Shown here one piece after another: positions 8,411-14,411 of a DNA stretch of 62,732 bases; the first letter of the stretch is position 1, and each line of letters starts with the position of its first letter. Source of the stretch: Clostridiales bacterium (GTDB lineage: Bacteria > Bacillota > Clostridia > Oscillospirales > Oscillospiraceae); the NCBI GenBank assembly GCA_022787565.1, contig JALFVN010000050.1:1-62732 (forward strand). The letters are read 5' to 3'. The position numbers and the translations under genes were made by a program. Below the pieces are notes generated by a model. That model was not told where the DNA came from, ran no database searches, and saw only the letters and a list, made by a program, of their open reading frames with translations.

Positions 8411-8757
8411 GGGATGCACTGGTTTCGACGGGGGTGTGGAGGCAGGAATAGCGGGCGGATGCGCCTACCATCCTTAAAATGGGCACTTTATAAATTAAAG
8501 AACAACGACAATACTGTTCTTCTCGCTGCTTAATCAGTGAGCGTCTCGCCCGGGAGGACCACGGCCCGGGACGGGGCGTCGATCAGTGGTGAACATGCGT
8601 GCGCTAAGCTTTGCGCGCACCATGCATAATGAAGCTACCAAGTCCCCGAGCATGACGGCTTGCGCCGGGATGAGGGAATGTAAATAACCGTCTGCGCCCG
8701 GAGAAGTTCCTGTCAAAGCGCTTTCGGACGGGGGTTCGATTCCCCCCATCTCCACCA
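8410..8757 (+). ncRNA. ssrA: tmRNA (transfer-messenger RNA)
   Basis: 348-nt tmRNA. The 5' end GGGGATGCACTGGTTTCGAC is the standard tmRNA opening, and GGTTCGATTCCCCCCATC followed by TCCACCA is the tRNA-like 3' end with encoded CCA. The acceptor arms 8410-8416 and 8747-8753 pair over 7 bases. The tag frame ends at the stop 8531-8533 and encodes a degradation tag whose last ten residues are NNDNTVLLAA (8501-8530), ending in the proteolysis signal LAA-like Leu-Ala-Ala. The resume codon lies just upstream and was not fixed. Pseudoknot-forming GC blocks follow. A strong terminator comes directly after the CCA. Confidence 0.97.
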
Positions 8758-8758
8758 G

Positions 8759-8786
8759 AAAAAAGCACCCGTGAGGGTGCTTTTTT
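8759..8786 (+). terminator. Intrinsic terminator of ssrA
   Basis: AAAAAAGCACCC, loop GTGA and GGGTGCTTTTTT form a 12-bp stem with a U-run one base past the tmRNA CCA. A near-identical copy lies at 9502-9529 and a related one at 42059-42086. Confidence 0.9.
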
Positions 8787-8965
8787 CAACGAAATCCGTC
8801 CTCACGGACGGATTAAATCCCACCTCAGTGGGATGAAATCACTTCGTGATGAAATCCGACTGCGTCGGGAGATAGGGACGGATTTAATTTCATCTGCAAA
8901 GCAGATTTCATCTGAGCATCGCTCGGATTTCATCGCGCTTGCGCGATTTCATTGAAAATCATTGA
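8787..8965. repeat. Array of short hairpins separated by ATTTCAT spacers (family R3), copy 1
   Basis: About nine small perfect palindromes, each different (for example CCGTCCTCACGGACGG, CACTTCGTG, CTGCAAAGCAG, GAGCATCGCTC, CGCGCTTGCGCG), are joined by the same short spacer GAAATC/GATTTCAT. The spacing is constant while stems vary, as in a set of compensating hairpins. Nothing codes here. Similar arrays are at 9530-9692 and 41962-42055. Confidence 0.8.
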
Positions 8966-9013
8966 AATCTGTGATATAATGTATAAAGTGAGGTATGAGC
9001 GGAGAATTATGTC

Positions 9014-9439
9014 GTGAACTTTACAGACATTAACGTAGAGGCACAAGCAAAAGTCCTTGAACTGCTAAATGAGCATATCGCTACAAGTGTCGATATTATC
9101 AAGGCAGATCATATTTTATTGCCGATGCTAATAATATTTGATTCAAGGCAGTTATTCAGCTTGCAACCCAAAAATGATGAAACAGATGTTGATAAAGCAT
9201 ATGCATTTGTTGTTGATAAGCTAAAAAAGGAATCTTTCTCCTATGCGTTGTTTTCTTACAGTACTCAAATAGAACTTGAAAACAGTAAAATTTCTAATGC
9301 AATAAAGACGTATATATTTACAGCACAAGGAATCGAAGTTTCTTTTTATACTCCATATTCCTTAAAAGGACTCCTAAGGAAATCCATTAATGTCGAAAAA
9401 ACGATCTTCGGGGGAATAAAAGAACATGTATTTGATTGA
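9014..9439 (+). CDS. AT-rich orphan protein between two hairpin arrays
   Basis: 141-residue protein from a GTG start; I do not recognise it. It begins NFTDINVEAQAKVLELLNE and has no signal peptide or long hydrophobic helix. Alternating short strands (LPMLIIFDSR, SYALFSYST, TYIFTAQGIEVSFYTPYS) suggest an alpha/beta fold. The ribosome site is weak (GCGGAGAATTATGTC). Base composition is clearly more AT-rich than the GC-rich neighbours, and the gene is enclosed by two copies of a terminator plus hairpin array, so it was probably acquired. The function is unknown; a small cargo gene of a mobile element is one possibility. Confidence 0.7.
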   Translation: MNFTDINVEAQAKVLELLNEHIATSVDIIKADHILLPMLIIFDSRQLFSLQPKNDETDVDKAYAFVVDKLKKESFSYALFSYSTQIELENSKISNAIKTYIFTAQGIEVSFYTPYSLKGLLRKSINVEKTIFGGIKEHVFD

Positions 9440-9501
9440 ATTTACACTATTTTTAAGCTTTCTTACCCATATTTACGCTACTTTTGGTCAGTCTTTCGCA
9501 G

Positions 9502-9529
9502 AAAAAGGCACCCGTGAGGGTGCTTTTTT
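9502..9529 (+). terminator. Second copy of the ssrA-type terminator
   Basis: AAAAAGGCACCC, GTGA, GGGTGCTTTTTT: same stem and loop as the ssrA terminator at 8759-8786, followed by the same CAACGAAATCCGTCC. It lies 60 bases after the orphan gene and would end its transcript. Confidence 0.8.
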
Positions 9530-9692
9530 CAACGAAATCCGTCCTTCGGGCGGAATAAATCCATCTTCGACGGATGAAATCACTCCGTGATGAAGTCCGC
9601 CTTACGGCGGGAGATAAGGACGGATTTCATTTCATCCACAAAGTGGATTTCATCGGCGTCAGCCGATTTCATCCTTGCGCAGCAAGGATTTC
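9530..9692. repeat. Hairpin array (family R3), copy 2
   Basis: Another run of short palindromes (CGTCCTTCGGGCGG, CACTCCGTG, CCGCCTTACGGCGG, GGCGTCAGCC, CCTTGCGCAGCAAGG) joined by GATTTCATC/GATGAAATC. The first 35 or so bases, including the terminator, are almost the same as copy 1; later stems differ in sequence but not in pairing. It overlaps the upstream part of an open frame whose real start is at 9739. Confidence 0.8.
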
Positions 9693-9738
9693 ATTTGTCC
9701 AAAAACCGCCGTACGTCAAATCACCGGAGAGCGATAAA

Positions 9739-10290
9739 ATGACAGAACAAGTGGAGATCATCCGTTCCAAAAGAAAAACCGTGACCATTCAGATCAAAAG
9801 CGACGGGCGCGTGGTCGTCCGGGCGCCTGTGCGCATGCCCGGGGCGGCCATCCGGCAGCTGCTGGAAGAAAAATCGGCCTGGATCGAAAAGCATCTGGCC
9901 CAGATCCGCCGGCAGAATGAAAGCGCGGAGCCGGCCTTCTCCCCGGAGCAGCTCCGGCAGCTGGCCGAGGCGGCACGGCAGGATCTCCCCCGCCGCGCAG
10001 CCCGCTTTGCCCCGCTGGTGGGCGTGTCCTGCGGGCGCATCACCATCCGGGCCCAGAAGAGCCGCTGGGGCTCCTGCTCCACCAGGGGCAACCTGAATTT
10101 CAACTGCCTGCTGATGCTCTGCCCCGAAGAGGTGCGGGACTATGTTGTGGTCCATGAGCTTTGCCACCGGAAGGAAATGAACCACTCCCGGCGCTTCTGG
10201 CTGGAGCTTGCCCGGGTGCTGCCCGAATACGAACAGCAGCGCAAATGGCTGAAAGCCAACGGAAGCCGCCTCATCCGCCGCTTGCCCTGA
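9739..10290 (+). CDS. YgjP/SprT-like M48-type metallopeptidase
   Basis: 183-residue protein of the YgjP-like metallopeptidase family (DUF45). The zinc site is HELCHRKEMNHSRRFW, i.e. HEXXH with a downstream His. The RITIRAQKSRWGSCSTRGNL block upstream is also diagnostic. The N terminus EQVEIIRSKRKTVTIQIKSD is a short beta-rich domain. The ATG at 9739 follows GGAGAGCGATAAA; upstream sequence in the same frame is hairpin-array DNA. The substrate is unknown; family members are thought to be cytosolic proteases. It stands alone on the plus strand. Confidence 0.88.
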   Translation: MTEQVEIIRSKRKTVTIQIKSDGRVVVRAPVRMPGAAIRQLLEEKSAWIEKHLAQIRRQNESAEPAFSPEQLRQLAEAARQDLPRRAARFAPLVGVSCGRITIRAQKSRWGSCSTRGNLNFNCLLMLCPEEVRDYVVVHELCHRKEMNHSRRFWLELARVLPEYEQQRKWLKANGSRLIRRLP

Positions 10291-10357
10291 ACCCGCAGCT
10301 TAGCGGGCCGTCGTGAAACAGGCCCGGAAACGGCTTTGCGGTAAGGTGAGCAAAGCA

Positions 10358-10432
10358 CAGCGACGAAGAATCCCGTGAATAGAACAACCTGCGTAACCAT
10401 ACGGGATCCTTCGCTGCGCTCAGGATGACAGC
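10358..10432. repeat. R1 dispersed repeat, truncated copy
   Basis: Contains GCGACGAAGAATCCCGTG and ACGGGATCCTTCGCTGCG with CTCAGGATGACAG at the end. The left GTCATTCTGAGGAGC end is missing. Five more copies occur in this window. Confidence 0.75.
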
Positions 10433-10519
10433 TTATTTTTGGTGCAGCCGTATGTTCGACGCGGGCGGGAGCGACGGAAAACATGCCTCTCCCCTGTTCA
10501 TTCCACAATAATTACATCA

Positions 10520-10549
10520 AAAGCACCTGCCGCAATGGGCAGGTGCTTT
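10520..10549. terminator. Terminator between convergent genes
   Basis: AAAGCACCTGCC and GGCAGGTGCTTT pair over 12 bases with loop GCAATG. It can act for the metallopeptidase on the plus strand or the XRE regulator on the minus strand. Confidence 0.7.
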
Positions 10550-10621
10550 CGGTTTTGGTCCGGACTAAAGGCCTTGACTTCTGTTTTCAATGCTTTTCAC
10601 GCTGCCGGGGCCGCCGGGGCC

Positions 10622-11107
10622 TCAAGTGCCCCACAGGCTCCTTACTCCCCGGAACAGACGGCCAAGCATCTCCGCGGCGGTTTTGCCGGCGGTGCCGGCT
10701 ACCTGCGGCTGATAGCGGATGCTGCCCACGTCGGGCCGCAGCACGTCCAAAACCAGCATCAGGATATTCAGGCTGACCAGCACCAGGAAAATAATCTGCC
10801 ATTTGCTCTTGCTCCGCCGCTCATAGTGCAGATCCCTTTCCAGATGCCGGGTATATTTGCAGTCGGCCTCCATATGGACCGGCTGCTTTTCCCTGTCGAT
10901 CTCCAGCACCTCGTCCACCGAGCCGCCCAGCGCATAGATGATCTGGCACAGGCTCAGAAAGCCCGGATTCTTGGTCACTCCGTTGAAAAACCGCTTCACC
11001 GAGGTCAGCGGCACCCCGCTGTCCTTGGAGATCTGGGCAAGGCTCTTCCCCCGCTCATCCTTCAGGGTGCGCACTCTCTCCCATATCAGCTCCGAATCTT
11101 CAATCAT
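10622..11107 (-). CDS. XRE-family regulator with a C-terminal membrane segment
   Basis: 161-residue protein. Residues ~8-65 are a helix-turn-helix of the XRE/Cro type (RVRTLKDERGKSLAQISKDS, then GVPLTSVKRFFNG). Residues ~103-120 are hydrophobic (WQIIFLVLVSLNILMLVLDV), predicting one membrane helix, so the DNA-binding domain would be held at the inner membrane face. The C-terminal ~40 residues would be extracytoplasmic. The start follows a GGAGGAAGAGGAC ribosome site. It has no operon partner. It may sense envelope or external signals (inference). The combination is reported in uncharacterised Firmicutes regulators. Confidence 0.75.
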   Translation of the reverse strand: MIEDSELIWERVRTLKDERGKSLAQISKDSGVPLTSVKRFFNGVTKNPGFLSLCQIIYALGGSVDEVLEIDREKQPVHMEADCKYTRHLERDLHYERRSKSKWQIIFLVLVSLNILMLVLDVLRPDVGSIRYQPQVAGTAGKTAAEMLGRLFRGVRSLWGT

Positions 11108-11500
11108 TGTCCTCTTCCTCCTTCAATTCTTTCAACCAAATCCGGCCTGAAGCCGACCAAATACAAACAAAAAGTGGCCCCTTTGCAGTAAAAAGCGGCC
11201 TGTTGACGGTCTGTGCATGTCCGTAGTATGTTTTTGTCGAAAGGAGGGATGCCCGTGGGAAATGCTGCCGATCAGCTGCCGTGACCCGCCAGTTCCCGCT
11301 CTGCCGGGAGACCGTACCGGTGGGCCGCCATAACCCCTGAGACAGCCGAACGCGCAAAAAAAGAAGTATTGTGACTCATCCCGGGGATAAAAAAGTTTTG
11401 TTTTACTTGACTTGTTCGTTATAACATGATAAAATATCTTTGTAAGAGATTTCTGATAGTTTTTTATCCCTTTCGGATATTTATTCAGGAGGAAGACATA
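11108..11500. other. Intergenic region with two promoter-like stretches
   Basis: No convincing longer gene. Near 11192 TTGACG is followed by TATGTT at 18 bases, then a strong AAAGGAGGG ribosome site near 11240 that would start only a 9-11 codon frame ending at the stop near 11281. From 11407 there is a good promoter for the small gene at 11501. The purpose of the first unit is unknown. Confidence 0.4.
11407..11435 (+). promoter_or_regulatory. Sigma-A promoter of the 34-residue gene
   Basis: TTGACT (11407-11412) and TAAAAT (11430-11435) are 17 bases apart, in an AT-rich stretch, 66 bases upstream of a start codon with an AGGAGG ribosome site. Confidence 0.75.
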
Positions 11501-11605
11501 GTGAATACGGATAATGATATGGAAAACCTGCGAAAAATGGCGCGGGAACTGCTCTCCGCCCTGACGGAGGAAGAGATCAAAGAGCTTTTTCCCTCTCTGA
11601 ATTAA
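11501..11605 (+). CDS. 34-residue small protein
   Basis: GTG start 8 bases after AGGAGG, preceded by a near-consensus promoter and followed at once by a strong terminator, so it is a complete single-gene unit. The product begins MNTDNDMENLRKMARELLSA and ends EELFPSLN-like (EIKELFPSLN). It is acidic and amphipathic, predicted as one or two helices, with no membrane segment. I do not recognise it. The order promoter, ribosome site, frame and terminator supports a real gene despite its size. It lies next to a phage-type regulator region and could be an anti-repressor or adaptor peptide (speculation). Confidence 0.6.
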   Translation: MNTDNDMENLRKMARELLSALTEEEIKELFPSLN

Positions 11606-11612
11606 TACCCAA

Positions 11613-11639
11613 AAAAACCCCGCTCCGGCGGGGTTTTTC
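11613..11639. terminator. Terminator shared by the small gene and the XRE repressor
   Basis: CCCCGC, loop TCCG, GCGGGG with A-run before and T-run after. It works in both directions: after the 34-residue gene (+) and directly after the stop of the XRE gene (-). Confidence 0.85.
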
Positions 11640-11640
11640 T

Positions 11641-11967
11641 TTATTTTTCCCGAAGCTTTTCCGTGGCTTTGGCAATAAAATCAAGGAGCTGGTCCCGGTC
11701 CATTTCCCCGATCAGCGCCTCCGCCCGGCTTATCAGGTCGCCATTCTCTTCCACGGTCCGGCGCCTGGCCTCCGTACTGCCCATCAGATAATCGGCGCTG
11801 ACACCGAAATAGGCGGCAATCTGCTCAATGCTTTTTGCTCTGGGCGTGGCGCCCTTTTTCCAGTTGGTCACGGAGGCAGAGGGAATACCCAGCTCCTTTG
11901 CCACACCGTTGGGCGTTTTTTTCTTCTCTTTGCAAAGACTTGCATAGCGTGCAAAAAAATTGGCCAT
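11641..11967 (-). CDS. XRE-family transcriptional repressor (phage cI-like)
   Basis: 108-residue soluble DNA-binding protein. The N-terminal helix-turn-helix is clear: ARYASLCKEKKKTPNGVAKE, then LGIPSASVTNWKKGATPRAKS and IEQIAAYFGVSADYLMG, the usual XRE pattern. A short helical C-terminal region (residues ~75-108) is probably for dimerisation. It is divergent from a second XRE gene with three matching operator palindromes between them, one over its own probable promoter. I infer an autoregulated repressor of the plus-strand genes that follow. It lacks a LexA-type peptidase domain, so release would need another signal. Confidence 0.88.
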   Translation of the reverse strand: MANFFARYASLCKEKKKTPNGVAKELGIPSASVTNWKKGATPRAKSIEQIAAYFGVSADYLMGSTEARRRTVEENGDLISRAEALIGEMDRDQLLDFIAKATEKLREK

Positions 11968-12025
11968 TTGATTTTCGCTCCATCATTTTTTACAAAAACA
12001 AGCGCAGAAGCTTGTGCAGCTCTCC

Positions 12026-12049
12026 AAAATCTCATTTATATGAGATTTT
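12026..12049. promoter_or_regulatory. Operator site 1
   Basis: AAAATCTCAT, spacer TTAT, ATGAGATTTT: perfect 10-base arms. The core TCTCA-N6-TGAGA matches sites 2 and 3. It overlaps a TATAAA-like -10 for the minus-strand XRE gene, fitting autorepression. Confidence 0.75.
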
Positions 12050-12053
12050 TGTC

Positions 12054-12082
12054 TTGATTATCTCATTTTATTGAGATATAAT
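12054..12082 (+). promoter_or_regulatory. Promoter with operator site 2 filling its spacer
   Basis: TTGATT (12054-12059) and a perfect TATAAT (12077-12082) are 17 bases apart. Operator 2 (TCTCATTTTATTGAGA, 12061-12076) lies wholly between the boxes, so a bound repressor would block RNA polymerase. It drives the plus-strand XRE operon, ~145 bases downstream. Confidence 0.82.
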
Positions 12083-12189
12083 ATGCTCACAGCAGGGGCC
12101 GGGGCAAAGGTTTCCGCCGGGAAACGGACGGAAACGCGGTAATTCACTGCCGTTATTTTACACCGCGCCCAAGGGCTTGTCAACGAAAA

Positions 12190-12205
12190 ACTCATAAAAG
12201 TGAGA
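12190..12205. promoter_or_regulatory. Operator site 3
   Basis: ACTCATAAAAGTGAGA, core CTCA-N7-TGAG with the same half-sites as sites 1 and 2. It sits just before the ribosome site of the plus-strand XRE gene and could act as a roadblock or a second repressor site. Confidence 0.6.
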
Positions 12206-12224
12206 TTTCAAAGGAGGAAGATCT

Positions 12225-12413
12225 ATGTCGTTAAAGGATCTGCGGCACAGAGCCGGATTGACCCAGATCGAGCTGGGGAAAAAGCTGAATGTGAGCCATG
12301 CCGCTGTGAGCAACTGGGAACGGGGCGTCAACCGGCCTCTGCGGAAATACCGCCGGCTTCTGGCCCTTGCGCTGGAAGTATGCGAAGAGGAGCTGAGGGA
12401 GGTGCTGGAATGA
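12225..12413 (+). CDS. Small XRE/Cro-like regulator
   Basis: 62-residue protein that is almost only a helix-turn-helix: SLKDLRHRAGLTQIELGKKL, then NVSHAAVSNWERGVNRPLRK. Size and divergent placement opposite the larger XRE repressor recall Cro in phage switches (inference). The ATG at 12225 is 8 bases after AAGGAGG. Its stop overlaps the next start (ATGA). It probably binds the same TCTCA-N6-TGAGA sites or a subset. Confidence 0.85.
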   Translation: MSLKDLRHRAGLTQIELGKKLNVSHAAVSNWERGVNRPLRKYRRLLALALEVCEEELREVLE

Positions 12414-12640
12414 TCCCTGAGCATCCCGATATCCGCGCCGCATTGCGCAGTGGCTATCCTCTTCATGCCAGGTATTCTCTCTGTCCCCGCTGCGGCTACG
12501 ACATCGGTCAACGGAGCTTTTTGGTGGAAGGCGAATACATCTGCTGTCCCTGCTTCACTGAATGGGTGACAGACTATCTGAACACCAATCCGGAGGAGCT
12601 GGCCGAGGCCCTGCTGGTCCCTGTGCGCTATGAGGGCTGA
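12410..12640 (+). CDS. Small Cys-rich (zinc-ribbon-like) protein
   Basis: 76-residue protein starting MIPEHPDIRAALRSGYPLHA. It has CPRCG at residue ~25 and CCPC at ~45, two Cys pairs in the pattern of a zinc ribbon (YSLCPRCGYDIGQRSF, EYICCPCF). Its ATG overlaps the stop of the XRE gene, so it is coupled. The open frame extends upstream to 12200 but without a ribosome site of its own. Such small Cys-rich proteins are common in phage and mobile-element early operons. No function can be given. Confidence 0.75.
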   Translation: MIPEHPDIRAALRSGYPLHARYSLCPRCGYDIGQRSFLVEGEYICCPCFTEWVTDYLNTNPEELAEALLVPVRYEG

Positions 12641-12652
12641 AAGGAGGACAAT

Positions 12653-12821
12653 ATGCTGACCTTGGAGGATTGGGAACGGCAGGCCAACGCCTCTCCGGAA
12701 AAGGGACGGGGTGGACTTTTCCCGCTGCCACGCAATCTTCTCTTCCGCGCGGAGCATCGCGGAGAAAATGAAGCTGGTCAAGGCCTCCGGAAACCGCATT
12801 ATGCAGCGGGTCAGAGGCTGA
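12653..12821 (+). pseudogene. Small phage-type gene with an apparent frameshift
   Basis: A very strong ribosome site (AAAGGAGG, 5-6 bases) precedes the ATG at 12653. The first ~19 codons (LTLEDWERQANASPEKGR) read well. After GGGACGGGGTGG, frame 1 becomes Pro/Arg-rich and ends at 12862, while the +1-shifted frame reads VDFSRCHAIFSSARSIAEKM and continues to a stop at 12819-12821 with normal codon use. I infer a one-base shift in the G-rich run, through mutation, sequencing error or, less likely, recoding. The intact product would be ~55 residues; function unknown. Confidence 0.5.
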
Positions 12822-12871
12822 ATTCTGAATGTCCCTGCCGGGGCGATCAACCGGAGGTGTAAAGAGACAAA

Positions 12872-13225
12872 ATGAAACGGATCGATTTGACAGGCAGACA
12901 ATTTGACAGTCTGACAGTCCTTGCGCTCAGCGACAGGCAGGACAGCGCCGGGGCAAGGATGTGGAAATGCGCCTGCCGCTGCGGAGCCATCACCTATGCC
13001 AGCAGCAACAAGCTGCTCAGCGGCAAGAAAAAATCCTGCGGCTGCATGCAGCGCCAGCCCCGGCGAAGCCCGCCGAAAACCGACTGTGTGTGTTTTTGCG
13101 GGGACAACCCCGACGGCTGCGCCGGCCTGATTGAAATGCTCTGCGTCACCCGGGGCCGCTGCAAATTTTATAAAAGCAAATTTGACACAAAGAGTCAGAA
13201 CTCTGCGCCCAAGGGCGCAAAATAA
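12872..13225 (+). CDS. Phage-associated zinc-finger-type protein
   Basis: 117-residue basic protein. The N-terminal pattern KRIDLTGRQFDSLTVL, then MWKCACRCGAITYASSNKLL and SGKKKSCGC is a common module of phage and mobile-element proteins, sometimes joined to AP2 or HNH domains. Four or more Cys probably bind zinc. The C-terminal half has further Cys pairs (CVCFCGDNPDGCAG) and a basic end. It closes the small plus-strand operon that begins with the Cro-like gene. It probably binds nucleic acid; its role is unknown. Confidence 0.7.
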   Translation: MKRIDLTGRQFDSLTVLALSDRQDSAGARMWKCACRCGAITYASSNKLLSGKKKSCGCMQRQPRRSPPKTDCVCFCGDNPDGCAGLIEMLCVTRGRCKFYKSKFDTKSQNSAPKGAK

Positions 13226-13293
13226 GGAAAATCCACGTCCGCGGAAACAAAAGAAATATTGCAAATACCGGGCAGCGTCGCAGACATGCGGCC

Positions 13294-13344
13294 GGGCAAA
13301 AGCCCCCTGATGCGGTTTTTTCCCGTATCAGGGGGCTTTTGCCC
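13294..13344. terminator. Bidirectional terminator
   Basis: 22-bp stem (13294-13315 with 13323-13344, one mismatch or wobble) around TTTTTTC. It separates the plus-strand phage-type operon from the minus-strand asnA gene and suits both. Confidence 0.85.
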
Positions 13345-13392
13345 GATAAAGCTTTCGTTTATTCTTTCGCTGTCTGCTTGAACGGGTATATT

Positions 13393-14406
13393 TTACAGTA
13401 AAACCACGCCCGCCTGTTCGCAACGCTTTACCGTGTCCTCGTCCCAGATGGAGGCCTGCACCTCGCCGATGTGGGCCTTGCCCAAAAGCAGCATGGAGAG
13501 CCTTGACTGGCCGATGCCGCCGCCGATGGTCAAAGGCAGCTCGCCGTTTAAGAGCATCTTGTGGTAGGGCAGTTCCCTCCTGTCGTCGCAGCCGGAGAGG
13601 CGGAGCTGCTTGTCCAGAGACGCAGGATCAACCCTTATGCCCATGGAGGACACCTCGAAGGCACAGCCCAGAAGCTCATCCCAGAACATGATGTCGCCGT
13701 TTAAGTCCCAATCGTCATAGTCCGGTGCGCGGCCGTCGTGAGGCTTGCCGGAGCGCAGCGCGCCGCCGATGCCGATAATAAAGGCGGTCTTATGCTCTTT
13801 CAGATATGCGTTCTCCCGCTGTTTCGGCGTCAGCTCCGGGTACATGTCCTCCAACTGCTGGGCCGTGACGAAGGAGACCCGGCGGTTCAGCTTTCCGAGA
13901 CACTGGAGCTGGGGGTAAATGGCCTGCATGGTGTCCTGGGTGTCGCAGATGGCGGTCACAATGTCCATAACCGTCAGCTTCAAATAATCCAGCTTCCGGT
14001 CTTCCGGCAGGATGACCTTTTCCCAGTCCCACTGGTCCACATACACCGAATGGAGATTGTCCAGCTCGTCCTCGTCCCGGCGGATGGCGTTCATGTCGGT
14101 ATAAAGGCCCTTTCCCGGGAAAAAGCCGTAGCGCTTCAGGGCAAGGCGCTTCCACTTGGCCAGAGACTGCACCACCTGGGCCTTGTGATCAGAGCGGAGA
14201 ATGTCAAAGGACACCGGCCGCTCATAGCCGTTCAGGTTGTCGTTCAGGCCGGAGTTTTCGTCCACAAACAGCGGCGCGGACACCCGGTACAGATTCAGCA
14301 GGGCGCCCAGCCTGTCCTCAAACAGACGCTTTAACAGGCTGATGGCTTTCTGCGTATCGTAGATGGAGAGAAGGCTTTTATAGCCCTCGGGAATGAATGT
14401 TTTCAT
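13393..14406 (-). CDS. asnA: Aspartate-ammonia ligase
   Basis: 337-residue AsnA, which makes asparagine from aspartate, ammonia and ATP. It resembles the core of class II aminoacyl-tRNA synthetases. Family-specific stretches are NLYRVSAPLFVDENSGLNDN, VYVDQWDWEKVI, GGALRSGKPHDGRAPDYDDW and the C-terminal GGGIGQSRLSMLLLGKAHIG. Length matches the family (~330). It starts 5 bases after the stop of the DUF4364 gene, so the two are one transcript. No T-box or attenuator was seen upstream of the pair. Confidence 0.95.
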   Translation of the reverse strand: MKTFIPEGYKSLLSIYDTQKAISLLKRLFEDRLGALLNLYRVSAPLFVDENSGLNDNLNGYERPVSFDILRSDHKAQVVQSLAKWKRLALKRYGFFPGKGLYTDMNAIRRDEDELDNLHSVYVDQWDWEKVILPEDRKLDYLKLTVMDIVTAICDTQDTMQAIYPQLQCLGKLNRRVSFVTAQQLEDMYPELTPKQRENAYLKEHKTAFIIGIGGALRSGKPHDGRAPDYDDWDLNGDIMFWDELLGCAFEVSSMGIRVDPASLDKQLRLSGCDDRRELPYHKMLLNGELPLTIGGGIGQSRLSMLLLGKAHIGEVQASIWDEDTVKRCEQAGVVLL

Positions 14407-14411
14407 ACGAA

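Larger units (their letters stand above)
10291..10621. other. Intergenic region with a degenerate R1 repeat and a terminator
   Basis: No gene seen. About 10358-10432 is a partial copy of the R1 repeat (GACGAAGAATCCCGTG ... CGGGATCCTTCGCTGCG ... CTCAGGATGACAG). A stem-loop at 10520-10549 serves as terminator between convergent genes. The rest is unremarkable GC-rich spacer. Confidence 0.6.

Noticed and set aside
8534-8755. Minus-strand open frame inside ssrA
   Set aside because: It lies entirely within the tmRNA and reflects its GC-rich pairing, not a protein.
8787-9692. Hairpin arrays as a CRISPR array
   Set aside because: Units are irregular and the variable parts are self-complementary; there is no constant 25-40 base repeat and no cas gene.
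11100-11357. 85-residue minus-strand frame upstream of the XRE gene
   Set aside because: Low-complexity, no ribosome site, and it covers the promoter region; no recognisable domain.
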